From: Streptomyces cylindrosporus
GTDB lineage: Bacteria; Actinomycetota; Actinomycetes; Streptomycetales; Streptomycetaceae
Reading direction: 5' to 3'
Length of the DNA stretch: 64,000 nucleotides
Assembly: GCF_022698165.1 (NCBI RefSeq)
Contig: NZ_JALDAY010000018.1
Location: forward strand, 124,001-188,000
Below are positions 43,690 to 53,511 of the stretch, piece by piece (position 1 is the stretch's first letter; every line of letters begins with the position of its first letter). The translations under genes and the position numbers were made by a program. Under the pieces are notes generated by a model. The model saw only the letters and a list, made by a program, of their open reading frames with translations. It made no database searches and was not told the origin of the DNA.

Positions 43690-44334
43690 ATGCCCGGTCC
43701 GCGCATGAGGCTCAACCGTTCCAGGCACCGGGACAGGGACGCCGCCAACACCGGGACAGTGCGCCTGGTCCCACCGGAAGCGGAACGCCCGGTCGCGGGA
43801 GACGCGGGAGACGATCCGGTCTTCGTCGACGCCACCGGGCGTCGCGGCCTGCGCCTGCGCCGCCTCGCCTACGCGGCAGGGGCACTGTGCGCCGCGTACA
43901 CCGGGGTGCTGGCGCTCAGCCTCCTGGAAGCGACGCCGTTCGCCCCCAGGACCGTGCTGCCGGTACCGGGGCTGCCTTCGGAGAAGCCCGGCACCGTCCG
44001 TGAGCCGCCCGGCCACGGCCCGCCCACGGCCTCCACGTCACCCGGACCCGATGGCGCGTCCGAGTCGCCGTCCCACGTCCCGGAACCGCTGCCCGGCTCC
44101 TTGGACCCGTCCGCGAGCGGCGCAGGCCCCTCCGCGCCGGTGACGGACCCCGGCACGTCGTCCCCGCCCACCTCCACGCCCTCGCCCACCGCCCCCGGCA
44201 CCAGCCCGACCTCGCCCGGCAGCAGTCCGTCGGGCGCGACCGCCACGGCTTCCGCCACACCATCGGACGCGGACCAGGCGACGACGAGCACCCCGACGTC
44301 GCCGACCGCTTCCGGCGCACCCACGGGAACCTGA
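43690..44334 (+). CDS. Membrane-anchored Pro/Ser/Thr-rich extracellular protein
   Basis: The protein has 214 residues from an ATG with GGGGGAGGA just upstream. A basic, disordered cytoplasmic part of about 55 residues is followed by one hydrophobic helix (YAAGALCAAYTGVLALSLL) and then about 130 residues made almost only of Pro, Ser, Thr, Gly and Ala, probably a stalk in the cell wall. No enzymatic motif is present. Its stop is two bases before the start of the large deacetylase-glycosyltransferase gene, so it is likely a structural partner of that enzyme. Confidence 0.75.
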   Translation: MPGPRMRLNRSRHRDRDAANTGTVRLVPPEAERPVAGDAGDDPVFVDATGRRGLRLRRLAYAAGALCAAYTGVLALSLLEATPFAPRTVLPVPGLPSEKPGTVREPPGHGPPTASTSPGPDGASESPSHVPEPLPGSLDPSASGAGPSAPVTDPGTSSPPTSTPSPTAPGTSPTSPGSSPSGATATASATPSDADQATTSTPTSPTASGAPTGT

Positions 44335-44336
44335 CC

Positions 44337-47300
44337 ATGTCCGCGCGGCCGCAGCGGCGCACCACCGGACCACGGCGGACCCGCCGTGGCTCCACCTCCC
44401 GCCCGCGGATCTTCTCCCTGCTGCTCGTCCTCGCCCTGACCGCGGGGATTCTGCTGCTCCACGGCTACACGCACGGGGAGTTCGCCGCCGACCGCCGGGT
44501 ACACCCACCCGTGGCATCCGACCGGGTACCGCGGGCGGTGCTGCACGGCGGCCCGGTGATCGAGACCGACGGAACCCGCACGCGCGGCCACCGACTGCCG
44601 GACCGTACCGTCGCCCTGACCTTCGACGACGGCCCGGATCCCGTCTGGACCCCGCGGATCCTCGACGCCCTCGACCGGCACCACGCCAAGGGCACGTTCT
44701 TCGTGACCGGCGCGGCGGCGGCCCGGCAGCCGGGTCTGGTACGGCGGACCGTCGACGCCGGGCACGAGATCGGCGTGCACACCTTCACCCATCCCGACCT
44801 GGTGTATCAGTCGGCGTCCCGGACGGACCGCGAACTGGCCCAGACCCAGCTCGCGTTGGCCGGTGCGGCAGGCATCCACAGTTCGCTGGTGCGGCCGCCG
44901 TACTCCTCGCACGCCGCCGATCTGGACGACCTGTCCTGGCCGGTGATCCAGCGGCTCGGGCGGAAGGGGTACATCACCGCGCTCGTCGACATCGACACCG
45001 AGGACTGGCGGCGACCGGGCGCGTCCGCCATCGCGGCGCGGGTGACCGGACGACTGACCGGTCAGGGAGCCGTGGTGCTGCTCCACGACTCCGGCGGTGA
45101 CCGCTCCCAGACCGTGCGGGCGCTGAACCTCCTCATCCCCGAACTCCAGGCCCGCGGCTACCGCTTCACCACGGTCACCGCGGCGTTCGGCGCCGGCGGC
45201 GCCCATCATCCGGTCGCCGGGGCGGAGTTGTGGAGCGGACGCGTCTTCGTGGCCGCGGTGACCGTGGGCGATCGGCTCGTACCCGCCCTCGCCGTGCTGA
45301 TGACCGCGGTCGGCGGGCTGATGCTGCTCCGCTTCGCGGCCGTGGTCCCGCTGGCCCGCCACCACGCCCGGCGCCGCCGGGCCCCGGGCTTCTCCTGGGG
45401 AGCGGAGATCACCGAACCGGTCAGCGTGGTGATCCCGGCCTACAACGAGCGCAAGTGCATCGCCCAGACCGTGCTCTCCGTGGTCAGGAGCGAGCACCCG
45501 GTCGAGATCCTCGTGGTGGACGACGGATCCACCGACGGCACGGCCGGGGTCGTGGAGTCGCTCGCCCTGCCGGGCGTCACCGTCCTGCGGCAGCCCAACC
45601 GGGGCAAGGCCGCCGCCCTGGACAACGGTGTCGCGCACGCCTCGCACCGACTGGTCGTGACGATGGACGGCGACACCGTCTTCGAGCCGGGCACCGTGCA
45701 CCACCTGGTGCAGCCGTTCGCCGACCGACGCGTCGGAGCGGTGGCCGGCAACACCAAGGTGGGCAACCGCGGCCGTCTGCTGGGCACCTGGCAGCATCTC
45801 GAGTACGTGATGGGCCTCAATCTCGACCGCCGTATGTACGACGTCCTCGGCTGCATACCCACCGTGCCCGGAGCCGTCGGCGCCTACCGTCGCACCGCGC
45901 TCCGGCACGTCGGCGGTCTCAGCGACGACACCCTCGCCGAGGACACCGACCTCACCATGGCGCTGCACCGAGCGGGCTGGCAGGTGGTGTACGAGGAACG
46001 CGCGCGTGCCTGGACCGAGGCGCCCGCCACCGTCGGACAGCTGTGGCGGCAGCGCTACCGCTGGAGTTACGGCACCCTGCAGGCGATGTGGAAGCACCGC
46101 CACGCCGTCGTGGAACGAGGTCACGCGGGCCACTTCGGCCGCTACGGCCTGGCCCTGGTGGTGCTGTTCACCGTGCTCACCCCGCTGCTGGCCCCGCTCA
46201 TCGACCTCTTCCTGCTGTACGGGCTGCTGTTCCAGGACCCCGCGCGCACCGCGCTCGCCTGGGGCGCCCTGATCGTCGTACAACTGCTGTGCGCCTCCTA
46301 CGCGTTGTGGCTGGACGGCGAGAAGCAGCGTGCTCTGTGGGCGCTGCCGCTGCAGCAGCTGTTCTACCGTCAGCTCCTGTACGCAGTGCTGCTCCAGTCC
46401 TGCACCACAGCGCTCACCGGCTCCCGGCTGCGCTGGCACAAACTGCGCCGCACGGGCCGGGTGAGCGCGCCCGCGTCGCCCGTTCCGCAGCCGGTGCCGG
46501 TGCCGGTGCCGGTGGCCGGGCAGCCCCCGGCGCCGACGTCCGCCAGGGGCCGACGCAACCTCTACCTGGACTTCCTGCGCGCCGTGGCGCTGGTGCGTGT
46601 GGTCACGTACCACACCTTCGACTGGGCCTGGCTCACCCTCGCGTTTCCCGCGATGGGCGTGATGTTCGCGCTGGCCGGCTCGCTCATGGCGGGCTCGCTC
46701 GACCGGGGCGACCGCTCCGCCGCCGCGGTGGTGCGTGCCCGCATGCGGCGGCTGCTGCCACCGGTGTGGCTGTTCGGTCTGGCCGTCGTCATCGCGATGC
46801 TCATGACCGGCTGGCGCCCGGACGAGAACGGCGGTTCGAAGGCGGCCGCGTGGGCGCGGATGGCGCTGTGGGTCGTGCCGGTCGGCGAGCCGCCGTACGC
46901 CGACACCGACTGGGCCTGGCAGATCGTCGCACCGCTCTGGTACATCCGCGCGTATCTGCTGTTCGTGATCCTTTCGCCGCTGCTGCTGCGTGCGTTCCGC
47001 CGGGCGCCGTGGCCCGCGGTGGCTTCCTTCCTCCTCCTGGCCGCTGTGGCGCAGAGCGAACTGCTGCCGCTGCCAGGCCGCGTGGCGGAGCCCTTCACCG
47101 ACCTCGCCACCTTCGGAGCCTGCTGGCTGCTGGGGTTCGCGCACCGCGACGGGCTCGTACGGCGCCTGCCGACGGCCCGGGTGGCGACGGCGGCACTGAC
47201 CCTCATGGTCATGGGCGGGGCATTCGCCCTCACACACCGGACCGAGGAGGGGTACGACCTCGGGGCGATCCCGCTCGGCCAGGCACTGTGGTCGTTCGGC

Positions 47301-47624
47301 TTCGTCCTTCTGCTGCTGCGACTCGGGCCGACCGGTGACCGTTGGGTGAGGCGCTACCGGCCCGTGCACGCCACCGTGGTCCTGCTCAACTCCCGTGCCG
47401 TGACCGTGTATCTCTGGCACGAGGTGGCGCTGGTACTCGGCGTGTTGCTCATCGATCAGATGTGGCGGGTGCCCGCACTGGAGAACACCTTGCCACTGGG
47501 CGCCACCTGGTTCCTGTACCTGCTGGTCTGGCCGCTCATCGCGCTCGCGGTGGTCATGGCCGGCTGGTGCGAGGACCGGGCGGCCCGGCGCCCGGTACGG
47601 CTGTGGCCGGGGCCCGGTCCGTAG
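44337..47624 (+). CDS. Trifunctional polysaccharide deacetylase - GT2 synthase - membrane acyltransferase
   Basis: The protein has 1095 residues in three parts. A helix near residue 27 is followed by a NodB-type deacetylase (about 85-290: TFDDGPDP, HTFTHPDL, RPPYSS, LLHDSGG). After a helix, a processive GT2 domain (about 360-590) has VVIPAYNER, VVDDGST, MDGDT, EDTDL and QRYRW, the NodC/hyaluronan/cellulose synthase signature, followed by helices. A Pro/Val linker near 725-735 leads to an acyltransferase-3 domain (about 740-1080: LYLDFLRAVALVR, His in VTYHTFDW, WYIRAYL). This would polymerise, deacetylate and acylate an N-acetylhexosamine glycan at the membrane. The first two parts recall MatB-like enzymes of Streptomyces; the acyltransferase fusion is unusual. 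Confidence 0.9.
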   Translation: MSARPQRRTTGPRRTRRGSTSRPRIFSLLLVLALTAGILLLHGYTHGEFAADRRVHPPVASDRVPRAVLHGGPVIETDGTRTRGHRLPDRTVALTFDDGPDPVWTPRILDALDRHHAKGTFFVTGAAAARQPGLVRRTVDAGHEIGVHTFTHPDLVYQSASRTDRELAQTQLALAGAAGIHSSLVRPPYSSHAADLDDLSWPVIQRLGRKGYITALVDIDTEDWRRPGASAIAARVTGRLTGQGAVVLLHDSGGDRSQTVRALNLLIPELQARGYRFTTVTAAFGAGGAHHPVAGAELWSGRVFVAAVTVGDRLVPALAVLMTAVGGLMLLRFAAVVPLARHHARRRRAPGFSWGAEITEPVSVVIPAYNERKCIAQTVLSVVRSEHPVEILVVDDGSTDGTAGVVESLALPGVTVLRQPNRGKAAALDNGVAHASHRLVVTMDGDTVFEPGTVHHLVQPFADRRVGAVAGNTKVGNRGRLLGTWQHLEYVMGLNLDRRMYDVLGCIPTVPGAVGAYRRTALRHVGGLSDDTLAEDTDLTMALHRAGWQVVYEERARAWTEAPATVGQLWRQRYRWSYGTLQAMWKHRHAVVERGHAGHFGRYGLALVVLFTVLTPLLAPLIDLFLLYGLLFQDPARTALAWGALIVVQLLCASYALWLDGEKQRALWALPLQQLFYRQLLYAVLLQSCTTALTGSRLRWHKLRRTGRVSAPASPVPQPVPVPVPVAGQPPAPTSARGRRNLYLDFLRAVALVRVVTYHTFDWAWLTLAFPAMGVMFALAGSLMAGSLDRGDRSAAAVVRARMRRLLPPVWLFGLAVVIAMLMTGWRPDENGGSKAAAWARMALWVVPVGEPPYADTDWAWQIVAPLWYIRAYLLFVILSPLLLRAFRRAPWPAVASFLLLAAVAQSELLPLPGRVAEPFTDLATFGACWLLGFAHRDGLVRRLPTARVATAALTLMVMGGAFALTHRTEEGYDLGAIPLGQALWSFGFVLLLLRLGPTGDRWVRRYRPVHATVVLLNSRAVTVYLWHEVALVLGVLLIDQMWRVPALENTLPLGATWFLYLLVWPLIALAVVMAGWCEDRAARRPVRLWPGPGP

Positions 47625-47790
47625 CGGACCGTCGCGCGGCCGGCCGCGACCCTGTGAGTGCTGGGCGTGGGAGTGCCGCAACCGGCGGAACCGGGTCGCG
47701 AGGCCCCCGCGAGGCGTACGCTGAGGTGCCTGTAGGTCACGGTGCGCGCTCGCTCCCCGCGCGGGTGTACCACCGCGGCAGGGGGTACAC

Positions 47791-50673
47791 ATGGTGCAGC
47801 GCATCGTACGGAGCAGAAGGACTCTCTTCGAGCGCGAGAGCGAACTCGCCGCCGTCGACGAGGCGTTGGGGGAGCTCACCGGTCTGCGCATGGACGGGGC
47901 CGAGCCGTCCGACCGCCCTCGTGGCGCCCTGCTCGCCTTCGCGGGACGCGCCGGCATCGGCAAGACCACCCTCCTCGCCGAGGTCCGCCGCCGCGCCGCG
48001 GCCAGGGGCTGCACCGTGCTGTCCGCCCGCGGCGGCGACCAGGAACAGCGCGTCGCCTTCCACGTCGCCCGCCAACTGCTGCAACCCCAGTTCGCCGGTG
48101 CCGCCGAAACGGATCTGCGTGCCTCGCTGGGCAGTTGGTACGACATCGTCGGCCCCGCCCTCGGCCTGTGCGCGCCGACCGCGGGCGCCCCGCCCGACCA
48201 ACAGGGCCTGCGCGACGGCCTGGACTGGGTGCTCACCCACCTCGCTGCGCTGCGTTCCCCGATGGTGCTGGTGCTGGACGACGCTCACTGGGCCGATCCC
48301 GAATCCCTGCGCTGGCTGGCCGCGTTCGCGCCGCGCGCCGAACAACTGCCGCTGCTGGTCGTCGTGGCCTACCGGCCCGACGAACTCCCGGACCACGCCG
48401 AGTCGTTCAGGGGCCTGCCCGGCCGGGCGGGCGGACGTCCCCTCGACCTGGAACCGCTCAGCGCCACCGCCGTCGCCCGGCTCGTGCGCGAGGCGCTCGG
48501 CGCGCAGGCCGACGACGCGTTCTGTCGCGAGTGCTGGGCCGTCACCGCCGGAAGCCCCTTCGAAACCGTCGAGTTGATCGCCAAGGTGCGCGACCGCGGG
48601 GTCACCCCGACCGAGGCGGGAGCCCATCTGCTGCGCGACCTGGCCGCCGCCGTCAAGGGCAGCGGCCTCATCGCCCGCCTCGAACGCCTCGGCACCTCCA
48701 CCGTCCGCTTCGCCTGGGCCTGCGCCGTCCTCGGCACCGAGATCCACCCCCTGCTGGCCGCCGCGGTCGCCGGCCTCGGCCACGAGGAGGCCGCCGACGC
48801 GGCCGACGCCCTGCGCGGCGCCCGTATCCTCACCGGCGCCGACACCCTGGAGTTCGTCCACCCGCTGATCGCCACCGCCGTCTACCGGGCCATCCCGCCC
48901 GCCACCCGGGTCGCCCTGCACGGCCAGGCCGCCTGGTGCGTGATCAACGACGGGCAGGGCCCGGCCGCGGCTGCCCGCCACCTCCTGGAGACCCACCCCG
49001 ACGGCGACAACTGGGTCGTGCAGCAACTGCGCGCCGCCGCCGAGGAGACCCTCCGCGCCGGCGCCCCCGACGCGGCCCGCCGCTACCTCGCCCGCGCCCT
49101 GCGCGAACCCCCGCCCTTCGAGGACCGCGCCGCCGTCCTCTACGAGCTCGGCTCGGCCTCCCTGCTCACCGAACCGGCGACCACGGTCAACCACCTCCGC
49201 GCCGCCCTGGAGGAACCCATCGCCGACCCCGGACTGCGCCAGCACATCGTCTACCGGCTCTCCCAGGTCCTCGCCCACAGCGACCGCCTCGCCGAGGCCT
49301 CCGACACCCTCGCCCGCGAGATCCCCGTGACCGAGGACGCCCGGGTCAGGCTGCGCATGGTCGCCGAGCAGTTCATGTGGGACGCCTTCCGCGCCGACGA
49401 ACCCGACCACCCGGCCCGCTCCCGCCGCCTTGCCCGGCTCGCCGACCGCCTCAAGGGCCGCGACCTCACCGAGCGCTACATCATCGGCCTGCGCACCTGG
49501 GACGCCGTCCTGCGCGGCGAGCCCGCGCACATCGCACTCCACCACGCCGAACGCGCCCTCGCCGGCGGCCTCGGCTGGGCTGAGCCCGACCGGGGCTTCG
49601 AGGTGCCCGTCCTGGTCGCACTCGCCTTCATGTACGCCGACCGTCCTGGCCGTACCGAGGAGCTCTTCGCGGCCGGCACAGCCGACTTCGAGCGCCAGGG
49701 CTGGCGCGGCGCCCACCTCTCCTTCGCCTACACGCTCCTCGCCTACGTCCGCTACCGCCGCGGCCGCCTCGCCGAGGCCGAGGACTTCGTCCGGGCCGGA
49801 CTACGGCTCGCCGAGCGCGTCGGCCCCGGCACCCCCGCCCACTGGTACGCCGTGGGCATCCTCATCGAGATCCTGCTCGCCCGCGGCCGCGTCAGCGAGG
49901 CCGCGCAGACCGCCGAGGACTACTCCTTCTGCGCGCCCTTCCCGGCCGCCGTCGTCTTCCCCGACGCCCAGACCGTGCACGGCGAGCTCCTGCTGGCCCG
50001 CGGCCTCACCAAGGAGGCGGCAGAGGAACTCTCCGCCGCGGGCCGCCGCCTCGACCCACGCGGTATCCGCAATCCCGCGTGGTGCCCCTGGCAGCTCCAC
50101 CTGGCCCGCGCCGAGGCCCACGAAACCCCCGAACGCGCGGTCACCACAGCCCTCGAAGCCCTCTCCCGGGCCCGCCAGTTCGGCACCCCGTCAGCGGTGG
50201 GCCAGGCCCTGCGCACAGCAGCCGAGGTCTCCTCGGGCTCGGCCCGCACCAAGTTCCTGGAGGAGTCGGTAACCCACCTGGAACGCTCCCCGGCTGCTTA
50301 TGAGCTGGCCTGCTCCCTCATCGCCCTGGGCACCGAGCTCCGCCGCATGGGCCGACCCAGGGAGGCCGCCGAACACCTGTACCGGGGCCTGGACGCGGCG
50401 GTGCAGTGCGGCGCGGACGGCTTGGTAGAGGCGGCCCGAGACGAACTGGCCGCGGCAGGCCTGCGCCCACGCCGCCTCCACAGCACGGAGACGGATACGT
50501 TGACGGCGCGCGAACGAGCGGCGGCCCACCTGGTCACTGAGGGCCTGACCGAGCCGGAGATCGCGAGGGAACTGCGCATCGAAGAGTCGGCGGTCGTACG
50601 CTTGCTCTCCGCGGTCTACCGGAAGGTGGGCACGGAGAGCACTGGTCTGGCAGCTGCTCTGAAGCCGACGTAA
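47791..50673 (+). CDS. LAL-type LuxR-family ATPase regulator
   Basis: The protein has 960 residues. The N-terminal STAND ATPase has Walker A GRAGIGKT (52-59) and Walker B MVLVLDDAHWAD near 160-170; a long helical TPR-like middle follows, and the end is a LuxR helix-turn-helix (LTARERAAAHLVTEGLTEPEIARELRIEESAVVRLLSAVYRKVG). The recognition helix departs from the usual TVxxHL pattern (AVVRLL), so DNA binding may be altered. Such regulators often control secondary metabolism or sugar uptake. The target is unknown. The ATG at 47791 has GGGGG upstream. Confidence 0.9.
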   Translation: MVQRIVRSRRTLFERESELAAVDEALGELTGLRMDGAEPSDRPRGALLAFAGRAGIGKTTLLAEVRRRAAARGCTVLSARGGDQEQRVAFHVARQLLQPQFAGAAETDLRASLGSWYDIVGPALGLCAPTAGAPPDQQGLRDGLDWVLTHLAALRSPMVLVLDDAHWADPESLRWLAAFAPRAEQLPLLVVVAYRPDELPDHAESFRGLPGRAGGRPLDLEPLSATAVARLVREALGAQADDAFCRECWAVTAGSPFETVELIAKVRDRGVTPTEAGAHLLRDLAAAVKGSGLIARLERLGTSTVRFAWACAVLGTEIHPLLAAAVAGLGHEEAADAADALRGARILTGADTLEFVHPLIATAVYRAIPPATRVALHGQAAWCVINDGQGPAAAARHLLETHPDGDNWVVQQLRAAAEETLRAGAPDAARRYLARALREPPPFEDRAAVLYELGSASLLTEPATTVNHLRAALEEPIADPGLRQHIVYRLSQVLAHSDRLAEASDTLAREIPVTEDARVRLRMVAEQFMWDAFRADEPDHPARSRRLARLADRLKGRDLTERYIIGLRTWDAVLRGEPAHIALHHAERALAGGLGWAEPDRGFEVPVLVALAFMYADRPGRTEELFAAGTADFERQGWRGAHLSFAYTLLAYVRYRRGRLAEAEDFVRAGLRLAERVGPGTPAHWYAVGILIEILLARGRVSEAAQTAEDYSFCAPFPAAVVFPDAQTVHGELLLARGLTKEAAEELSAAGRRLDPRGIRNPAWCPWQLHLARAEAHETPERAVTTALEALSRARQFGTPSAVGQALRTAAEVSSGSARTKFLEESVTHLERSPAAYELACSLIALGTELRRMGRPREAAEHLYRGLDAAVQCGADGLVEAARDELAAAGLRPRRLHSTETDTLTARERAAAHLVTEGLTEPEIARELRIEESAVVRLLSAVYRKVGTESTGLAAALKPT

Positions 50674-50766
50674 GGTCTGCCAACCCAAGGGGCGCGGGGA
50701 ACTGCGCGACCAGCCCCCACTCACCCGCACCGGCAACACAACCCTCGGGCCCCGTACCATTGCCGC

Positions 50767-51264
50767 ATGTCGTTCCTCCGCCGCCGCAGCGCAACCCCCG
50801 CCGGTCCAGACTTCGACGTCCTGGCCATGGACCCGGGCGACTGGCCCGGCAACCTCGGCGCCGGCCTGCTGCCCGCCCCCGACGGCTCCTGCCAGGGCGT
50901 CTTCCTGCGCTACGACCTCTTCGGCGGCCGCGGCCCCGCGATGATCATCGGCAACCTCCCCGAGGGCTCCCCGGCCCGCGAGGTCGCCGAGGGCGAGATC
51001 CCCTTCGAGGTCGCCCAGCTGCTGCTCGCGCTGGAGAACGAGGAGGAGGTGACCGTGGTCGGCGTCGAGGACATGCCCGTGATGCAGGGCGACAACCTCC
51101 TGATCGTGCGCCGCCTCAAGCTCTCCGAGAGCCGGATCTCCTGCGTCCAGTTCGACCGCAGCGACAACGTCCTGGTCACCATCGCCGCCTGGGACCGCCC
51201 CATCACCGACGACCTGTACGCCCTGCTGAAACCGCTCCCGGCGGAGCTGTTCCAGCAGGGCTGA
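50767..51264 (+). CDS. Conserved actinobacterial protein of unknown function
   Basis: The protein has 165 residues with no recognised catalytic motif. It is acidic, starts MSFLRRRSATP and has regular alternating beta-type stretches (GAGLLPAPDGS, EEVTVVGVEDMPVMQGDNLLIVRRL, ISCVQFDRSDNVLVTIAAWDRPI). There are no signal peptide or membrane segments, so it is cytoplasmic. It stands alone between the LuxR-type gene and the convergent amidase gene. I do not recognise the family well enough to name it. Confidence 0.75.
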   Translation: MSFLRRRSATPAGPDFDVLAMDPGDWPGNLGAGLLPAPDGSCQGVFLRYDLFGGRGPAMIIGNLPEGSPAREVAEGEIPFEVAQLLLALENEEEVTVVGVEDMPVMQGDNLLIVRRLKLSESRISCVQFDRSDNVLVTIAAWDRPITDDLYALLKPLPAELFQQG

Positions 51265-51285
51265 TCCGGTCGACGACACCGACGT

Positions 51286-53262
51286 CTACGACACCGACGA
51301 CAGCACCCGCACGTCGGCGGCGCGCACGAACTCCACCCGGTGTCCGAACTGGATCTCGTAGTACAGGTCCTTGCCGACGACGACCTTGTGCGAGTCGGTG
51401 GTGAAGGTGACCGCGTAGTAGTACTCGCCGGGCACCTCGCCACCGACCACGTACCGCTGCCCCGCCGGCAGGGTGTACGGCAGCGGCGACACCGCCTGCA
51501 CGGGCACTCCCGCCGGGTACGCCGAGGCCTCCGGGTAGGCGCGCCCGTACACCGGAACGCTGTCCAGACCATTCTTAGGCGTCACGACCAGGCCCTTGGC
51601 GGAGACCGCCGTCGGCGCCTTCCTCGGGTTGCGGAACCAGGCCTTCTGGCCCAGGTACCAGATCGCCGTCCAGTCCTTGTACGTGCCGGCGACCGCGTAC
51701 TGCTGGCCGGTCGAGGCACGCGAGCCCACGTCGTTGACGTCGATCGTCGAGTCGGCGCCCTTGTGCAGGCCGACGTCCTTGATCAGGGCCGAGTTCTCGT
51801 CGTGGTCGGAGTACAGCCGCACCTCGCTCGAACCGTGGGCCGCGCACGGCTGACCCGCGGTGACGCAGCCCGTGTAGGCCGGCTGGTTCGTGGCGTAGTC
51901 CGGCAGGATCGTCACCAGCCCGCCCTTCTTGCCCGCGGTGCGCTCGAAGGGGTGGCCCAGCAGCTCGAAGTAGTGCCGCCAGTCCCAGTAGGGGCCGGGG
52001 TCGGTGTGCATGCCCGGGATGGTCGACGTCGTGGGGCCCGGCACGTTGTCGTGGCCCAGGATGTGCTGCCGGTCCAGCGGGATGCGGTACTTCGCGGCAA
52101 GGTAGCGCACCAGCCGCGCCGACGACCGGTACATCGCCTCCGTGTACCAGGCGTCCGGCGCCGCGAGGAAGCCCTCGTGCTCCAGGCCGATCGACTTGGC
52201 GTTGACGTACCAGTTCCCCGCGTGCCAGGCCACGTCCTTGGCCTTCACATGCTGGGCGATCAGACCGTCCGTGGAGCGCAGGGTGTAGTTCCACGACACA
52301 TAGGTCGGGTCCTGGATCAGGTTCAGTACGCCGTCCCAGGCACCCTCGGTGTCATGGATGACGATGTACTTGATGCTCTGCGAGGCCGGGCGGTCGCCCA
52401 GGTCGTGGTTGCCGTAGTCGTTGTCCCCGAACTCCTCGTACGGCGCCGGGATCCACTCGCAGGACACCGACTTCGGGCACTCGGTGCCGTCGGCGGACAC
52501 CGTGCGCAGACCGGTCCTCGCGAGCTGCGCGGTGTCCGGCGCCAGACCGGGCTGCGCGGCCAGTGCGACCAGCTGTCCGGCGTCGGTGGTGCGCTCCTCA
52601 CCGGTGCGCAGGACGTTGTAGACATCGTTGGCATACACCGCCGCCGTGGCGGTGTCGTCCGCGCCCGAGAAGCGCGCCACCGCCCCGTACCAGTCCGCCG
52701 GGTCGTCGCTCAGCGGCTCGCCCAGCTCCTTCTGCGCGGCGGCGAGCAGCGCGGCACCGCCCGCCACATTGGCGGCTTCGTCGGTACGCAGCTGCCCCGC
52801 CGGGATCCCGGTCAGCCGGGCCGCCCTCGGTAGCGTCTTGAGGCGGGCGGGGAGCTGGGAGCTCGCCGGCACCTTCGTGTCGGGGTGCAGGGCGGCCCGG
52901 GCGCCGTCCCCGCGGGCGTCCTCCGTGCCCTCGCTGTGGTGCGAGGCGGTGGCCAGCGCGGTGCGGGCGTCGGTGAGGTGCATGGGCCCGTAGCCGCCGG
53001 TCACGCTCGGCGCCCCCGCGTGCCCGTCCCAGCGGGACTGCAGATAGGAGACGCCGAGGAGGACGCTCTGCGGCACGTGGTACTCGGCGGACGCGGCGGC
53101 GAACGCCCGCTGCAGTGAGCTCGCGGACGACCCGGCGGTGCTCGCGGCCGGGGCCGCGCCGAGCAGCGGAAGCAGCAGGGCCGCGGAGGCGAGGGCGCCG
53201 GCGGTACGGCGGGCGCGTCTGTGGCCGGGGACGGATGTGGGGTCGGTGGCGGATCCTCGCAA
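51286..53262 (-). CDS. Secreted N-acetylmuramoyl-L-alanine amidase, TTG start
   Basis: The protein has 658 residues. A signal peptide (RRARRTAGALASAALLLPLLGAAPAAS) is followed by a helical region resembling a transglycosylase-like or cell-wall domain (VPQSVLLGVSYLQSRWDGH), then a zinc Amidase_2 domain at about 290-440: first His in YIVIHDTEG, WHAGNW, and the His/Asp set in ILGHDNVPG and HTDPGPYWDW. The C-terminal third is made of SH3-like beta repeats. It should cut the amide bond between MurNAc and the stem peptide outside the cell. The start is a TTG at 53262: GGAGG lies five bases before it and no ATG or GTG fits. Confidence 0.88.
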   Translation of the reverse strand: MRGSATDPTSVPGHRRARRTAGALASAALLLPLLGAAPAASTAGSSASSLQRAFAAASAEYHVPQSVLLGVSYLQSRWDGHAGAPSVTGGYGPMHLTDARTALATASHHSEGTEDARGDGARAALHPDTKVPASSQLPARLKTLPRAARLTGIPAGQLRTDEAANVAGGAALLAAAQKELGEPLSDDPADWYGAVARFSGADDTATAAVYANDVYNVLRTGEERTTDAGQLVALAAQPGLAPDTAQLARTGLRTVSADGTECPKSVSCEWIPAPYEEFGDNDYGNHDLGDRPASQSIKYIVIHDTEGAWDGVLNLIQDPTYVSWNYTLRSTDGLIAQHVKAKDVAWHAGNWYVNAKSIGLEHEGFLAAPDAWYTEAMYRSSARLVRYLAAKYRIPLDRQHILGHDNVPGPTTSTIPGMHTDPGPYWDWRHYFELLGHPFERTAGKKGGLVTILPDYATNQPAYTGCVTAGQPCAAHGSSEVRLYSDHDENSALIKDVGLHKGADSTIDVNDVGSRASTGQQYAVAGTYKDWTAIWYLGQKAWFRNPRKAPTAVSAKGLVVTPKNGLDSVPVYGRAYPEASAYPAGVPVQAVSPLPYTLPAGQRYVVGGEVPGEYYYAVTFTTDSHKVVVGKDLYYEIQFGHRVEFVRAADVRVLSSVS

Positions 53263-53319
53263 TGCAGCCTCCAGGGACGGACGAGCGTGGCGGGGCGTGC
53301 AGGGCCGTGCGGTGGGTCA

Positions 53320-53348
53320 GTGGTACCGGCTGGCCGACGATCCGTCAA
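53320..53348 (-). promoter_or_regulatory. Possible promoter for the amidase gene
   Basis: On the minus strand TTGACG (53348-53343) and TACCAC (53325-53320) are separated by 17 bases. This would give a leader of about 50 nt before the TTG start. Confidence 0.3.
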
Positions 53349-53460
53349 TCATGCCCAGAGGAGGGTGATTTCCCATGTCAACACGAGGGTGGAGGAGTTT
53401 CGTGGCGGCGGCTTTCGGGCCTGCGGGGCGTCAGTGGCTTACACCAATGGCCCCTGCATA

Positions 53461-53506
53461 CGAAGGTCCGCGGTGCGCCGCCGTTCTGGCGCACCGCGGA
53501 CCTTCG
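53461..53506 (-). terminator. 19-bp perfect hairpin after the phosphotransferase gene
   Basis: The arms 53461-53479 (CGAAGGTCCGCGGTGCGCC) and 53488-53506 are perfect reverse complements around the 8-nt loop GCCGTTCT. It starts five bp after the stop of the phosphotransferase gene. There is no T run, as is usual for Streptomyces terminators. Confidence 0.8.
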
Positions 53507-53511
53507 CCCCC

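Noticed and set aside
43869..48236. A 1455-codon open frame on the minus strand
   Set aside because: It is antisense to the deacetylase-GT2-acyltransferase gene, has low-complexity Gly/Arg/His-rich translation and no family motif; long shadow frames are common in high-GC DNA.
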